Positions 9,246-16,744 of a stretch of DNA of 64,000 nt are shown here, one piece after another. The notes under the pieces were generated by a model. That model saw only the letters and a list, made by a program, of their open reading frames with translations, was not told where the DNA came from and made no database searches. The position numbers and the translations under genes are program-made. This DNA is from CAG-390 sp045541375 (GTDB lineage: Bacteria; Bacillota; Clostridia; Oscillospirales; CAG-272), in the NCBI GenBank assembly GCA_045541375.1, contig JAZQJB010000144.1, positions 138,562 through 202,561 on the forward strand, in the 5' to 3' direction. Every line of letters begins with the position of its first letter. Within the stretch, counting starts at the first letter, position 1.

Positions 9246-9517
9246 ATATTTTTAATAAAAGGCATTGATAGGGATGTCATGATATAAGTTTGTTGCAGAG
9301 AGCCGTCATATTGGTGAAAGACGGTACAAAATGTATCACGTTCGTCGCCCTGGAGCCGAGGAAAAGAAAGTTGAATATACAACCGTAGAATTCCTCCGTA
9401 TTGCTGCGTTAAAGCATAAATTAAGCGGCGCGTGTGCGCAATTTGAGTGGTACCGCGGGTATTGAATTTTGGTTCAGCTCGTCTCAAGAAGTTTTCTTGG
9501 GGCGAGCTTGCTTTTTT
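9246..9517 (+). promoter_or_regulatory. T-box riboswitch leader (Val suspected, Phe possible)
   Basis: The leader shows the T-box hallmarks. GCAGAGAG (9295-9302) carries the stem I AG bulge. The stem CCGTC/GACGG encloses a distal loop with TTGGTGAAA. The segment CCCTGGAGCC follows stem I. The antiterminator T-box TTGAGTGGTACCGCGG is at 9443-9458. A terminator follows at 9476-9517. Lower stem I can pair AGGG (9270-9273) with CCCT (9348-9351), TGATA with TATCA, and TTTGT with ACAAA. This leaves CGTTCGTCG as the 3' side of the specifier loop. GTC (Val, 9344-9346, followed by G) best fits the usual spacing to CCCTGGAG; TTC (Phe, 9341-9343) is the alternative. An uncharged tRNA would allow read-through into the ligase-VOR-ilvE operon. 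Confidence 0.9.
9476..9517 (+). terminator. T-box-controlled intrinsic terminator
   Basis: AGCTCGTCTCAAGAA (9476-9490) pairs with TTCTTGGGGCGAGCT (9494-9508), followed by a T run at 9512-9517. The T run directly abuts the AGGAGG ribosome site of the first gene. The antiterminator form uses the T-box bases upstream. Confidence 0.85.
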
Positions 9518-9527
9518 AGGAGGTACA

Positions 9528-11809
9528 ATGAATAACATTTTTGAAATTGATAAGCAAATAAAAGCAATGGCAGGCAGAATTGCCGCTTTGCGAGAGATCG
9601 AGGGGTACTCAGCCGAATATATGGCAGAGCAAACAGGTATTTCTGTCGCAGAATATCTCGATTGCGAAGCCGGTCGGGCTGATCTAACATTCGCATTTCT
9701 GTTCAGATGCGCATCTGCTCTGGGGATCGACGTAACCGAAATTATAGAAGGTACGGCGCCCAGACTGAAATCATACACTTTGACACGAAAAGGCCGTGGT
9801 CAGCGTATAGAGCAGGCGCACGGAATGACTTATTACAATATCGCTCATTCCTTTGCAAACAGAACTTCGAACCCACTATACGTTCACTGTGAGTATTCGG
9901 AAAAGGCCGAGTCTTCTCCTATTGCAGTAACGACACACGCAGGTCAGGAATGTGATATCGTAATCAAAGGTCGGCTAAAGGTTCAGGTAGGTGAACACAC
10001 CGAAATTCTTGAGGAAGGCGACAGTATTTACTACGACAGCTCAACACCTCACGGTATGATAGCTATCGGAGGCGAAGATTGCTACTTTTACGCCATCGTT
10101 CTCCTCCCAGATGGGAATCAGGATGAAAACAAGATCGTCACACTTGAAGCTACACCCGCCAAAAAGCGCGACACAGAAACACGTGTTTACAGCAAATTCA
10201 TTACTACCGAAGAAAACGAAAACGGTGCTCCGATTTCGATTAACTTCAAGGGTGAAAACAGCTTTAACTTCGCCTATGATATCGTTGATACGCTTGGAAG
10301 ATCCAAACCTGATAAACTAGCCATCATGCACGTTGCAGATGACGGTGCAGAGTCCAGAATTACATTCTCACAAGTAAAACGTGCTTCAGCACAGTGTGCG
10401 AACTATTTTAAGTCCCTTGGCATCAAACGAGGCGACAAGGTAATGCTCGTTTTGAAGAGAAGATACCAGTTCTGGTATGCAATGATCGGTCTTCATAAAC
10501 TCGGCGCTGTAGCTATTCCTGCAACAAACCAGCTAAAGGAACACGATTACGAATACAGATTCAATACAGCAGGCGTTAAAGCTATCATCTGCGTTGATGA
10601 CGACTATGTCATCGAGCAAGCCGAGGCTGCACTTGCAAAATGCCCCGACGTCAGCATCAAGCTGCTTGTCGGAAGCGAACGCGAGGGTTGGAGAAACTTT
10701 AACGAAGAGTACACATTGTTCAGCAGTCATTTTGAGAGAACCGATGATTCTCCTTGCGGCGATGATCCGATGCTGATGTACTTTACTTCCGGCACCTCAG
10801 GTTATCCCAAGATTGCCCTTCACAACTATAAGTATCCTCTCGGTCATTTCATACAGCGAAGTATTGGCATTGTGTCAACCCCGACGGATTACATCTTACC
10901 ATTTCCGATACCGGATGGGCTAAAGCAATGTGGGGCAAGCTTTATGGAGCATGGCTTTGCGAAGCAGCGATATTTGTTTATGACTTTGACAGATTTGATG
11001 CATCGAAGATACTTCCTCTATTCCGTAAGTATAATATTACAACATTCTGTGCGCCTCCCACGATGTATAGAATGATCATCAAAGAAGATCTTTCGAAATA
11101 CGACCTCAGCTCGATCGAGCACGCAACTATTGCGGGCGAAGCTCTCAATCCTGAGGTATTCCGTCAGTTTGAAAAGCAGACGGGACTCAAGATCATGGAA
11201 GGTTTCGGACAGAGCGAAACCACATTGGTTATCGGTAATCTTGTTGGCAAGTCTCATAAGATCGGATCAATGGGTAAACCCGTACCGATTTATAACGTTG
11301 ATCTTGTTGATCCCGATGGCAACAGCGTCGGAATCGGTGATCCCGGTGAGATAGTCATTCATACTGAAAACGGAGCGCCTTGCGGTCTGTTCTGCGAATA
11401 CTATAACACTCCCGAAAAAACCGCAGAGGTTTGGCACGACGGTGTATATCACACCGGTGACCTTGCTTGGCGCGACGAGGACGGATTCTTCTGGTATGTC
11501 GGACGAGCTGACGACGTTATTAAATCTTCCGGATACCGAATCGGTCCGTTTGAGATTGAAAGCGTTATTATGGAGCTTCCTTACGTTCTTGAATGCGGTG
11601 TTTCCGCTGCTCCCGATGAGATCAGAGGACAGATAGTCAAGGCAAGTATCGTTCTTACAAAGGGTACCGAGCCTACCGAAGAACTCAAGAAAGATATTCA
11701 GAATTACGTCAAGAAGCGCACTGCACCTTACAAGTACCCCAGACTTGTAGAATTCAAGTCTGAACTTCCCAAGACTACAAGCGGCAAAATAATCCGCAGC
11801 AAACTCTAA
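9528..11809 (+). CDS. HTH-cupin-acyl-CoA ligase (AMP-forming) fusion, interrupted by a one-base frameshift
   Basis: If repaired, this is a 760-residue protein: an XRE-type helix-turn-helix (about 13-70), a cupin domain (about 115-192) and an AMP-binding acyl-CoA synthetase (about 235-760). The first frame (ATG 9528 after AGGAGG) carries the P-loop-like YFTSGTSGYPK at 418-428, then leaves the family after PLGHF and stops at 11075. The second frame carries WGKLYGAWL, GFGQSETT, YHTGDLAWRDEDG, GYRIGPFEIE and the C-terminal catalytic lysine of TTSGKIIR. Translating across 10853/10854 with one extra base restores HFITAKYWHCV, so one base is missing near 10851-10856. The likely role is to activate a branched-chain or aryl acid to its CoA ester for the downstream oxidoreductase. 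As it stands, the ligase would be split and inactive unless this is a sequencing error. Confidence 0.85.
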
Positions 11810-11811
11810 TC

Positions 11812-12486
11812 ATGAAAAACAAACGATTAACCCTTTTCGCAGGGCATTACGGTAGCGGAAAGACCAACGTAGCTTTGAATTACGCATTTCTATTAAAAAC
11901 AGCCGGGCACGATACCGTTATTGCTGATATAGACACTGTTAACCCATATTTCAGAACCAAAGATAGTGCCAAAGAGCTTGAAGAAGCCGGCATAGAACTG
12001 ATTGCATCAGAATTCGCAGGCTCCAACGTTGACCTTCCTGCGCTTCCTGCTGCAATGTACGATATCATATTTGAGTCAAATAAATATGCAGTTATCGACA
12101 TTGGCGGCGATGATCGCGGAGCGTTTGCACTTGGTCGATATACACCGGAAATTCTGAGAGAAAACAATTACAGCATGCTGATGGTCATAAATATGTATCG
12201 ACCGTTAACGTCAACACCTGAAGATACGGTAGAGATTTTAAAAGAGATCGAATCAGCATCAGGTATTCCCTTCACCGGGCTTGTTAACAATTCAAATCTT
12301 GGTATTGCAACCACTCCCAAAACTCTTGAATCTTCTTTTTCTTACGCGAAAGAAGTATCAAAGCTTTCAGGATTGCCGATTGTTGCAACAAGTTGCCCTG
12401 ATACAAGCGAATTCTATAACATCACTACTTTTGGTGATGAAAATGGTGATTTAATTAAACTTAAACTCCAAAATAAAATAGTATAA
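11812..12486 (+). CDS. P-loop ATPase of the CobQ/ParA-like type, unknown role in the 2-oxoacid oxidoreductase operon
   Basis: 224 aa. Walker A GHYGSGKT is at residues 11-18, followed by DTVIADIDTVNPYF and VIDIGGDDRG, which resemble a MinD/CobQ-type deviant ATPase. It starts 2 bases after the ligase stop and is followed 11 bases later by the ferredoxin subunit, so it is tightly embedded in the operon. Its role is unknown. Fe-S or cofactor loading of the oxidoreductase is a plausible guess, because related ATPases (Mrp/NBP35, CooC) act in metallocentre assembly. It lacks the cysteine pair typical of Mrp. Confidence 0.75.
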   Translation: MKNKRLTLFAGHYGSGKTNVALNYAFLLKTAGHDTVIADIDTVNPYFRTKDSAKELEEAGIELIASEFAGSNVDLPALPAAMYDIIFESNKYAVIDIGGDDRGAFALGRYTPEILRENNYSMLMVINMYRPLTSTPEDTVEILKEIESASGIPFTGLVNNSNLGIATTPKTLESSFSYAKEVSKLSGLPIVATSCPDTSEFYNITTFGDENGDLIKLKLQNKIV

Positions 12487-12497
12487 GGAGAAAACAA

Positions 12498-12704
12498 ATG
12501 GCTAAATTAACGTTTAATATTGAAAAATGCAAGGGATGCGGACTTTGTGTATCTGCGTGCCCCAAGCACCTTTTGATAGTTTCCAAATCAAAAATCAATC
12601 AAAAAGGACATTACGTTGCAGAAATTACCGATATGGATTCCTGCATCGGTTGCGCATTCTGTGCAACAATGTGTCCCGACTGCATAATCAAGGTAGAAAA
12701 ATAA
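12498..12704 (+). CDS. 2-oxoacid:ferredoxin oxidoreductase, delta (2[4Fe-4S]) subunit
   Basis: A 68-residue ferredoxin-like protein with two clusters of motifs, CKGCGLCVSACP and CIGCAFCATMCP, giving eight cysteines for two [4Fe-4S] clusters. It passes electrons between the TPP-enzyme core and free ferredoxin. It has an AAGGAG site and precedes the alpha subunit by 13 bases. In four-subunit KOR/VOR enzymes this small subunit is a separate gene, as here. Confidence 0.9.
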   Translation: MAKLTFNIEKCKGCGLCVSACPKHLLIVSKSKINQKGHYVAEITDMDSCIGCAFCATMCPDCIIKVEK

Positions 12705-12717
12705 GGAGGAAGTAATT

Positions 12718-13776
12718 ATGGCTGATAAAGTTTTAATGAAAGGTAACGAAGCCATCGCCGAAGCGGCAATAATGGCGGGTTGCAGACACTATTTCGGATA
12801 TCCAATCACCCCTCAGACTGAAATTGCCGCATATATGGCAAAAAGAATGCCCAAGATCGGCGGTACTTTCCTTCAGGCAGAAAGCGAAGTTGCTGCTATT
12901 AATATGGTAATCGGTGTTGCTTCTGCCGGAAAAAGAGTAATGACGTCGAGCTCAAGCCCCGGAATTTCGCTTAAAGCAGAAGGTATCTCTTATCTCGCAG
13001 GCTGCGATCTTCCCGCACTTGTTATAAACGTCCAGCGTGGAGGTCCCGGACTTGGTGGCATTCAGCCTTCGCAGTCCGACTATTTCCAGGCTACTAAGGG
13101 TGGCGGGCACGGTGACTATCGTAACATCGTTCTCGCGCCTGCATCGGTTCAGGAAATGGCGACACTTACCGTTAAAGGATTTGATCTCGCTGATAAATAC
13201 CGAATGGTAGCGATGATTCTCGCGGACGGTACAATGGGTCAGATGATGGAACCCGTTTCGCTTGATGTATCTGAACAGGTGACCTATGAAAAGCCTTGGG
13301 CTGTTACAGGCACCAAACTTGAGCGCAAGCATAATATTATAAACTCGCTTTCACTCATTCCCGAAGAACTGGAAAGATTCAACATTGAAAGATACAACAA
13401 GTATAAGACGGTTGAGGAGAACGAAGTACTTGTTGAAGAATATATGACAGAGGATGCTGATATCGTTCTTGTAGCTTACGGTATTGCTGCAAGAGTATCC
13501 AAAAACGCGATAGCAGCTGCGCGTGCCGAAGGTATCAAGGTCGGACTTGTCCGTCCTATCACCCTTTGGCCCTTCCCCAAGGCAACTCTTGAAAAGCTTT
13601 CTCACAAAGCAAAGGCATTCATATCCGTCGAGATGTCCATGGGACAGATGATCGAGGATGTTGAACTTGCTACACGTTGCCGCAAGCCTGTTCTGCTTTG
13701 CAATCGCTCCGGCGGTATGATCCCCACACCCGAAGCAGTTCTGGCAAAAATCAAAGAAGCAGGAGGAATTGAATAA
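12718..13776 (+). CDS. vorB: 2-oxoacid:ferredoxin oxidoreductase alpha subunit (VorB/KorA-like)
   Basis: 352 aa, the standard length for VorB. It begins LMKGNEAIAEAAIMAGCRHY, then FGYPITPQTEI, SEVAAINMVIG, TSSSSPGISLKAEG and NVQRGGPGLGG, all conserved in the pyrimidine-binding alpha subunit. The family interconverts 2-oxoacids and acyl-CoA plus CO2 using ferredoxin. The VorB-type sequence and the ilvE neighbour favour 3-methyl-2-oxobutanoate and related branched substrates. 2-Oxoglutarate or aryl-pyruvates cannot be excluded. Confidence 0.85.
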   Translation: MADKVLMKGNEAIAEAAIMAGCRHYFGYPITPQTEIAAYMAKRMPKIGGTFLQAESEVAAINMVIGVASAGKRVMTSSSSPGISLKAEGISYLAGCDLPALVINVQRGGPGLGGIQPSQSDYFQATKGGGHGDYRNIVLAPASVQEMATLTVKGFDLADKYRMVAMILADGTMGQMMEPVSLDVSEQVTYEKPWAVTGTKLERKHNIINSLSLIPEELERFNIERYNKYKTVEENEVLVEEYMTEDADIVLVAYGIAARVSKNAIAAARAEGIKVGLVRPITLWPFPKATLEKLSHKAKAFISVEMSMGQMIEDVELATRCRKPVLLCNRSGGMIPTPEAVLAKIKEAGGIE

Positions 13777-14519
13777 TGGTAGTTTTTGATAAGCCCCATG
13801 CTCTGACAGATGCACCCTTGCATTACTGTCCCGGCTGCACACACGGCATTATCCATCGCCTTGTTGCAGAGGCAATAGATGAATTTGGAATCGAAGGAAA
13901 GACCATCGGTATAGCACCCGTTGGATGCTCCGTAATGGCATATAACTACTTTGCTTGCGATATGGTTCAAGCAGCTCACGGACGTGCTCCCGCTGTTGCT
14001 ACCGGCGTTAAGAGAGCAAATCCCGATAATATTGTATTTACTTATCAAGGTGACGGCGATCTCGCTTCGATCGGTATGGCTGAAACTGTTCACGCCGCAA
14101 CAAGAGGCGAGAATATCACGATCATCTTCGTAAACAATGCGATCTACGGTATGACCGGCGGTCAGATGGCTCCCACTTCCCTCCCCGGACAGGTTACCCA
14201 GACCTCTCCTTACGGACGCGACACTTCAACCGCGGGATACCCTATCCGCGTATGTGAAATGCTTGCACAGCTCGACGGAGCTGCATATCTCGAAAGAGTT
14301 GCAGTCAACAACGTTAAGAATGTACGCAAGGCAAAAGCTGCAATCAAAAAAGCATTTGAGAATCAGATCAACGGCGTAGGCTTCTCGCTTATCGAAGTTG
14401 TATCAACTTGTCCCACAAACTGGGGACTTACACCCGAAGCAGCCCTTCAGTTTGTTGAAGAAAAAATGATTCCTTATTATCCGCTCGGCGTATACAAGGA
14501 CATAACAAAGGAGGCGTGA
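13776..14519 (+). CDS. 2-oxoacid:ferredoxin oxidoreductase beta subunit (TPP-binding)
   Basis: 247 aa. The start overlaps the alpha subunit stop by one base (TAATG), indicating translational coupling. YCPGCTHGI is the N-terminal Fe-S/TPP region. YQGDGDLASIG followed by IIFVNNAIYGMTGGQMAPT is the TPP-pyrophosphate and metal-binding motif. The partner subunits flank it on both sides. Confidence 0.9.
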   Translation: MVVFDKPHALTDAPLHYCPGCTHGIIHRLVAEAIDEFGIEGKTIGIAPVGCSVMAYNYFACDMVQAAHGRAPAVATGVKRANPDNIVFTYQGDGDLASIGMAETVHAATRGENITIIFVNNAIYGMTGGQMAPTSLPGQVTQTSPYGRDTSTAGYPIRVCEMLAQLDGAAYLERVAVNNVKNVRKAKAAIKKAFENQINGVGFSLIEVVSTCPTNWGLTPEAALQFVEEKMIPYYPLGVYKDITKEA

Positions 14520-14522
14520 CCA

Positions 14523-15059
14523 ATGAAGACCAATCAGATTTTGATAGCCGGTTTCGGCGGTCAGGGTGTTCTCTTTACGGGAAAAATGCTTGCTTACAAA
14601 GGAATGTATGAGAGCAAAGAAGTCAGTTGGCTTCCTTCATACGGTCCTGAGATGCGTGGCGGTACTGCTAATTGCAGCGTTATTCTCAGCGACACTCCCG
14701 TTGGTTCTCCTATTGTTTCCAACCCGGATATTCTTCTTGTAATGAATCTCCCCTCGCTTGATAAGTATGAAAATTCTGTTCCTGCAGGCGGAAAGATCTT
14801 TGTCGACTCTACCTTTATTGACCGCAAGGTTGAGAGATCAGATGTTGACGTTTACTACATTCCCGCAACAAAAATTGCATCCGATGCGGGAGTTCCCACG
14901 CTTGCCAATATGGTGCTTCTTGGTAAGGTTATCAAGGAAACAGGAGTCATCAGCCTTGACGGTATGAAGGCAATGTTCGAAAAGATCATATCCGCAAAGC
15001 GTCAGAACCTTATTGAAACTAATCTCGCAACAATAGAACTTGGCTATAACTTTCAGTAA
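14523..15059 (+). CDS. 2-oxoacid:acceptor oxidoreductase gamma subunit
   Basis: 178 aa. The N-terminal IAGFGGQGVLFTGKML and the segment SWLPSYGPEMRGGTANCSV are the signatures of the gamma (CoA-binding) subunit of KOR/VOR/PFOR enzymes. It begins 3 bases after the beta subunit stop and completes a four-subunit complex (delta, alpha, beta, gamma). Confidence 0.9.
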   Translation: MKTNQILIAGFGGQGVLFTGKMLAYKGMYESKEVSWLPSYGPEMRGGTANCSVILSDTPVGSPIVSNPDILLVMNLPSLDKYENSVPAGGKIFVDSTFIDRKVERSDVDVYYIPATKIASDAGVPTLANMVLLGKVIKETGVISLDGMKAMFEKIISAKRQNLIETNLATIELGYNFQ

Positions 15060-15074
15060 TTCAAGAAAGGAACA

Positions 15075-16145
15075 ATGAAAATGGATATCAAAATAGAAAA
15101 GATCGCAACACCTAAGCAGAAGCCCGATGAATCCGCGCTTGGTTTTGGACAGTATTTTACCGACCATATGTTTATTATGGACTATACCCGCGCAAAGGGA
15201 TGGCACGATGCGAGAATTGTTCCTTTCGGAAATCTTTCTCTGCATCCCGCATGTACGGTATTCCATTACGGAGCTGAAATCTTCGAAGGTATGAAAGCGT
15301 ATAGAACTGCTGACGGATCTATTCAGCTTTTCAGACCCGAGCAGAACTTTGCAAGACTCAACTCTTCCGCAGAGCGAATGAGACTTCCCCTTGTTGACGA
15401 AGAATTTGCGCTCAAGGCGCTCACAGAGCTTATCAAGCTTGATGCGGATTGGGTTCCCCACGCTCCCGGAACTTCCCTTTATATCCGCCCCTTCCTCTTT
15501 GGCGCAGACCCCAAGCTCGGCGTTCATTCTATCGACCGTTCCGTATTTATCATAATTCTCTCACCCGTAGGCTCATACTATAAAGAAGGTATCAATCCTG
15601 TTAAGATCATGATCGAGACTGAAGACGTAAGAGCTGTAAGAGGCGGCACCGGATACACAAAGTGCGGCGGTAACTATGGTGCATCCAACAGAGCAGGCGA
15701 AAAGGCAGAGCAGGCGGGATATTCCCAGGTTCTTTGGCTTGATGGCGTAGAACGCAAATATATCGAAGAAGTTGGTGCAATGAACGTAATGTTCAAGATC
15801 GGTGATGAGATCGTAACACCCGCACTTACAGGTTCGATTCTTCCCGGTATCACAAGAAACTCCATTCTTCAGATTCTTCGCGATGAGGGTGCAAAGGTCT
15901 CGGAAAGACTTCTTTCTATCGATGAGCTCATTGAAGCACTTGAAAAGGGCGAGCTCAAAGAAGGTTGGGGATGCGGCACAGCGGCTGTTGTTTCGCCAAT
16001 TGGTCAGCTTTATTACAACGGTAAGACTTACACAATTAATAACGGCAATATCGGTGAGACCACTCAGAAGCTTTACGATACTCTGACAGGCATCCAGTGG
16101 GGACGTATTGCAGATACCCGTGGATGGGTATATCCGATCAAATAA
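15075..16145 (+). CDS. ilvE: Branched-chain amino acid aminotransferase IlvE
   Basis: A 356-residue fold-type IV PLP enzyme. The pyridoxal lysine is K196 in YTKCGGNYGAS. Other family marks are HYGAEIFEGMKAYR, YIRPFLFG, LDGVERKYIEEVGAMN and GWGCGTAAVV. It converts branched 2-oxoacids and glutamate to Val, Leu or Ile (some members accept Phe). It is the last gene of the T-box operon, 15 bases after the gamma subunit, with an AAAGGA site. Its position puts the oxoacid made by the oxidoreductase directly into amino-acid synthesis. Confidence 0.93.
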   Translation: MKMDIKIEKIATPKQKPDESALGFGQYFTDHMFIMDYTRAKGWHDARIVPFGNLSLHPACTVFHYGAEIFEGMKAYRTADGSIQLFRPEQNFARLNSSAERMRLPLVDEEFALKALTELIKLDADWVPHAPGTSLYIRPFLFGADPKLGVHSIDRSVFIIILSPVGSYYKEGINPVKIMIETEDVRAVRGGTGYTKCGGNYGASNRAGEKAEQAGYSQVLWLDGVERKYIEEVGAMNVMFKIGDEIVTPALTGSILPGITRNSILQILRDEGAKVSERLLSIDELIEALEKGELKEGWGCGTAAVVSPIGQLYYNGKTYTINNGNIGETTQKLYDTLTGIQWGRIADTRGWVYPIK

Positions 16146-16162
16146 CAAATGTATAAAATTTC

Positions 16163-16190
16163 AGGCTGTCACATTTGTGGCAGCCTTTGC
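16163..16190 (+). terminator. Terminator after ilvE
   Basis: AGGCTGTCAC (16163-16172) pairs with GTGGCAGCCT (16177-16186) around a four-base loop. The following T tract is short, so confidence is moderate. Confidence 0.6.
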
Positions 16191-16192
16191 TA

Positions 16193-16221
16193 TTGCAATT
16201 TTGCAATTTGTATGATATAAT
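16193..16221 (+). promoter_or_regulatory. Sigma-A promoter of the GNAT-sulfatase pair
   Basis: TTGCAA (16193-16198) and TATAAT (16216-16221) with a 17-base spacer. Confidence 0.75.
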
Positions 16222-16248
16222 AATATTATTACGTTTATGGAGCATAAA

Positions 16249-16743
16249 ATGATTATCCGAAAAGCAGGCTTAACCGATTTGGAAGAAATTCGTCTGATAT
16301 ATCAAAGCGCAAGAAAGTTTATGAGTGATAACGGCAACCCAAACCAATGGGGCAATGTCAATCCACCGCTCGAACGAACTAAAGATGACATTAAAGAAAA
16401 CAACTTGTATGTTGTTGAAGATGATAATAACATATTAGCTGTATTTTATTACAGATTCGGTGACGACCCTACATACAAAATAATATATGATGGAAGCTGG
16501 CTCAACGATTCTGCATATGGCGTCATCCACAGAATAGCTGTTTCCGACAAAGCTCGCGGAAAAGGTATCGCCGGTTTATGTTTCGATTTTGCATACAGCA
16601 AATGCAAAAACTTGAAAATTGATACTCACAGAGATAACATTCCTATGCAGCGAGCACTTGCCAAACACGGATTCATCCAATGCGGAATAATCCATCTTGC
16701 CAACGGCGACGAAAGAATTGCTTTTCAAAAATCGGAGGACTAA
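16249..16743 (+). CDS. GNAT family N-acetyltransferase
   Basis: 164 aa. The acetyl-CoA loop region HRIAVSDKARGKGIAG has the Q/RxxGxG/A pattern (ARGKGIAG), and the C-terminal half has the typical RALAKHGFIQCGII ending. The ATG at 16249 is chosen over 16237 because GGAG overlaps the upstream ATG with a 6-base spacing. It is one base before the sulfatase gene. The acceptor substrate is unknown. Confidence 0.85.
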   Translation: MIIRKAGLTDLEEIRLIYQSARKFMSDNGNPNQWGNVNPPLERTKDDIKENNLYVVEDDNNILAVFYYRFGDDPTYKIIYDGSWLNDSAYGVIHRIAVSDKARGKGIAGLCFDFAYSKCKNLKIDTHRDNIPMQRALAKHGFIQCGIIHLANGDERIAFQKSED

Positions 16744-16744
16744 A

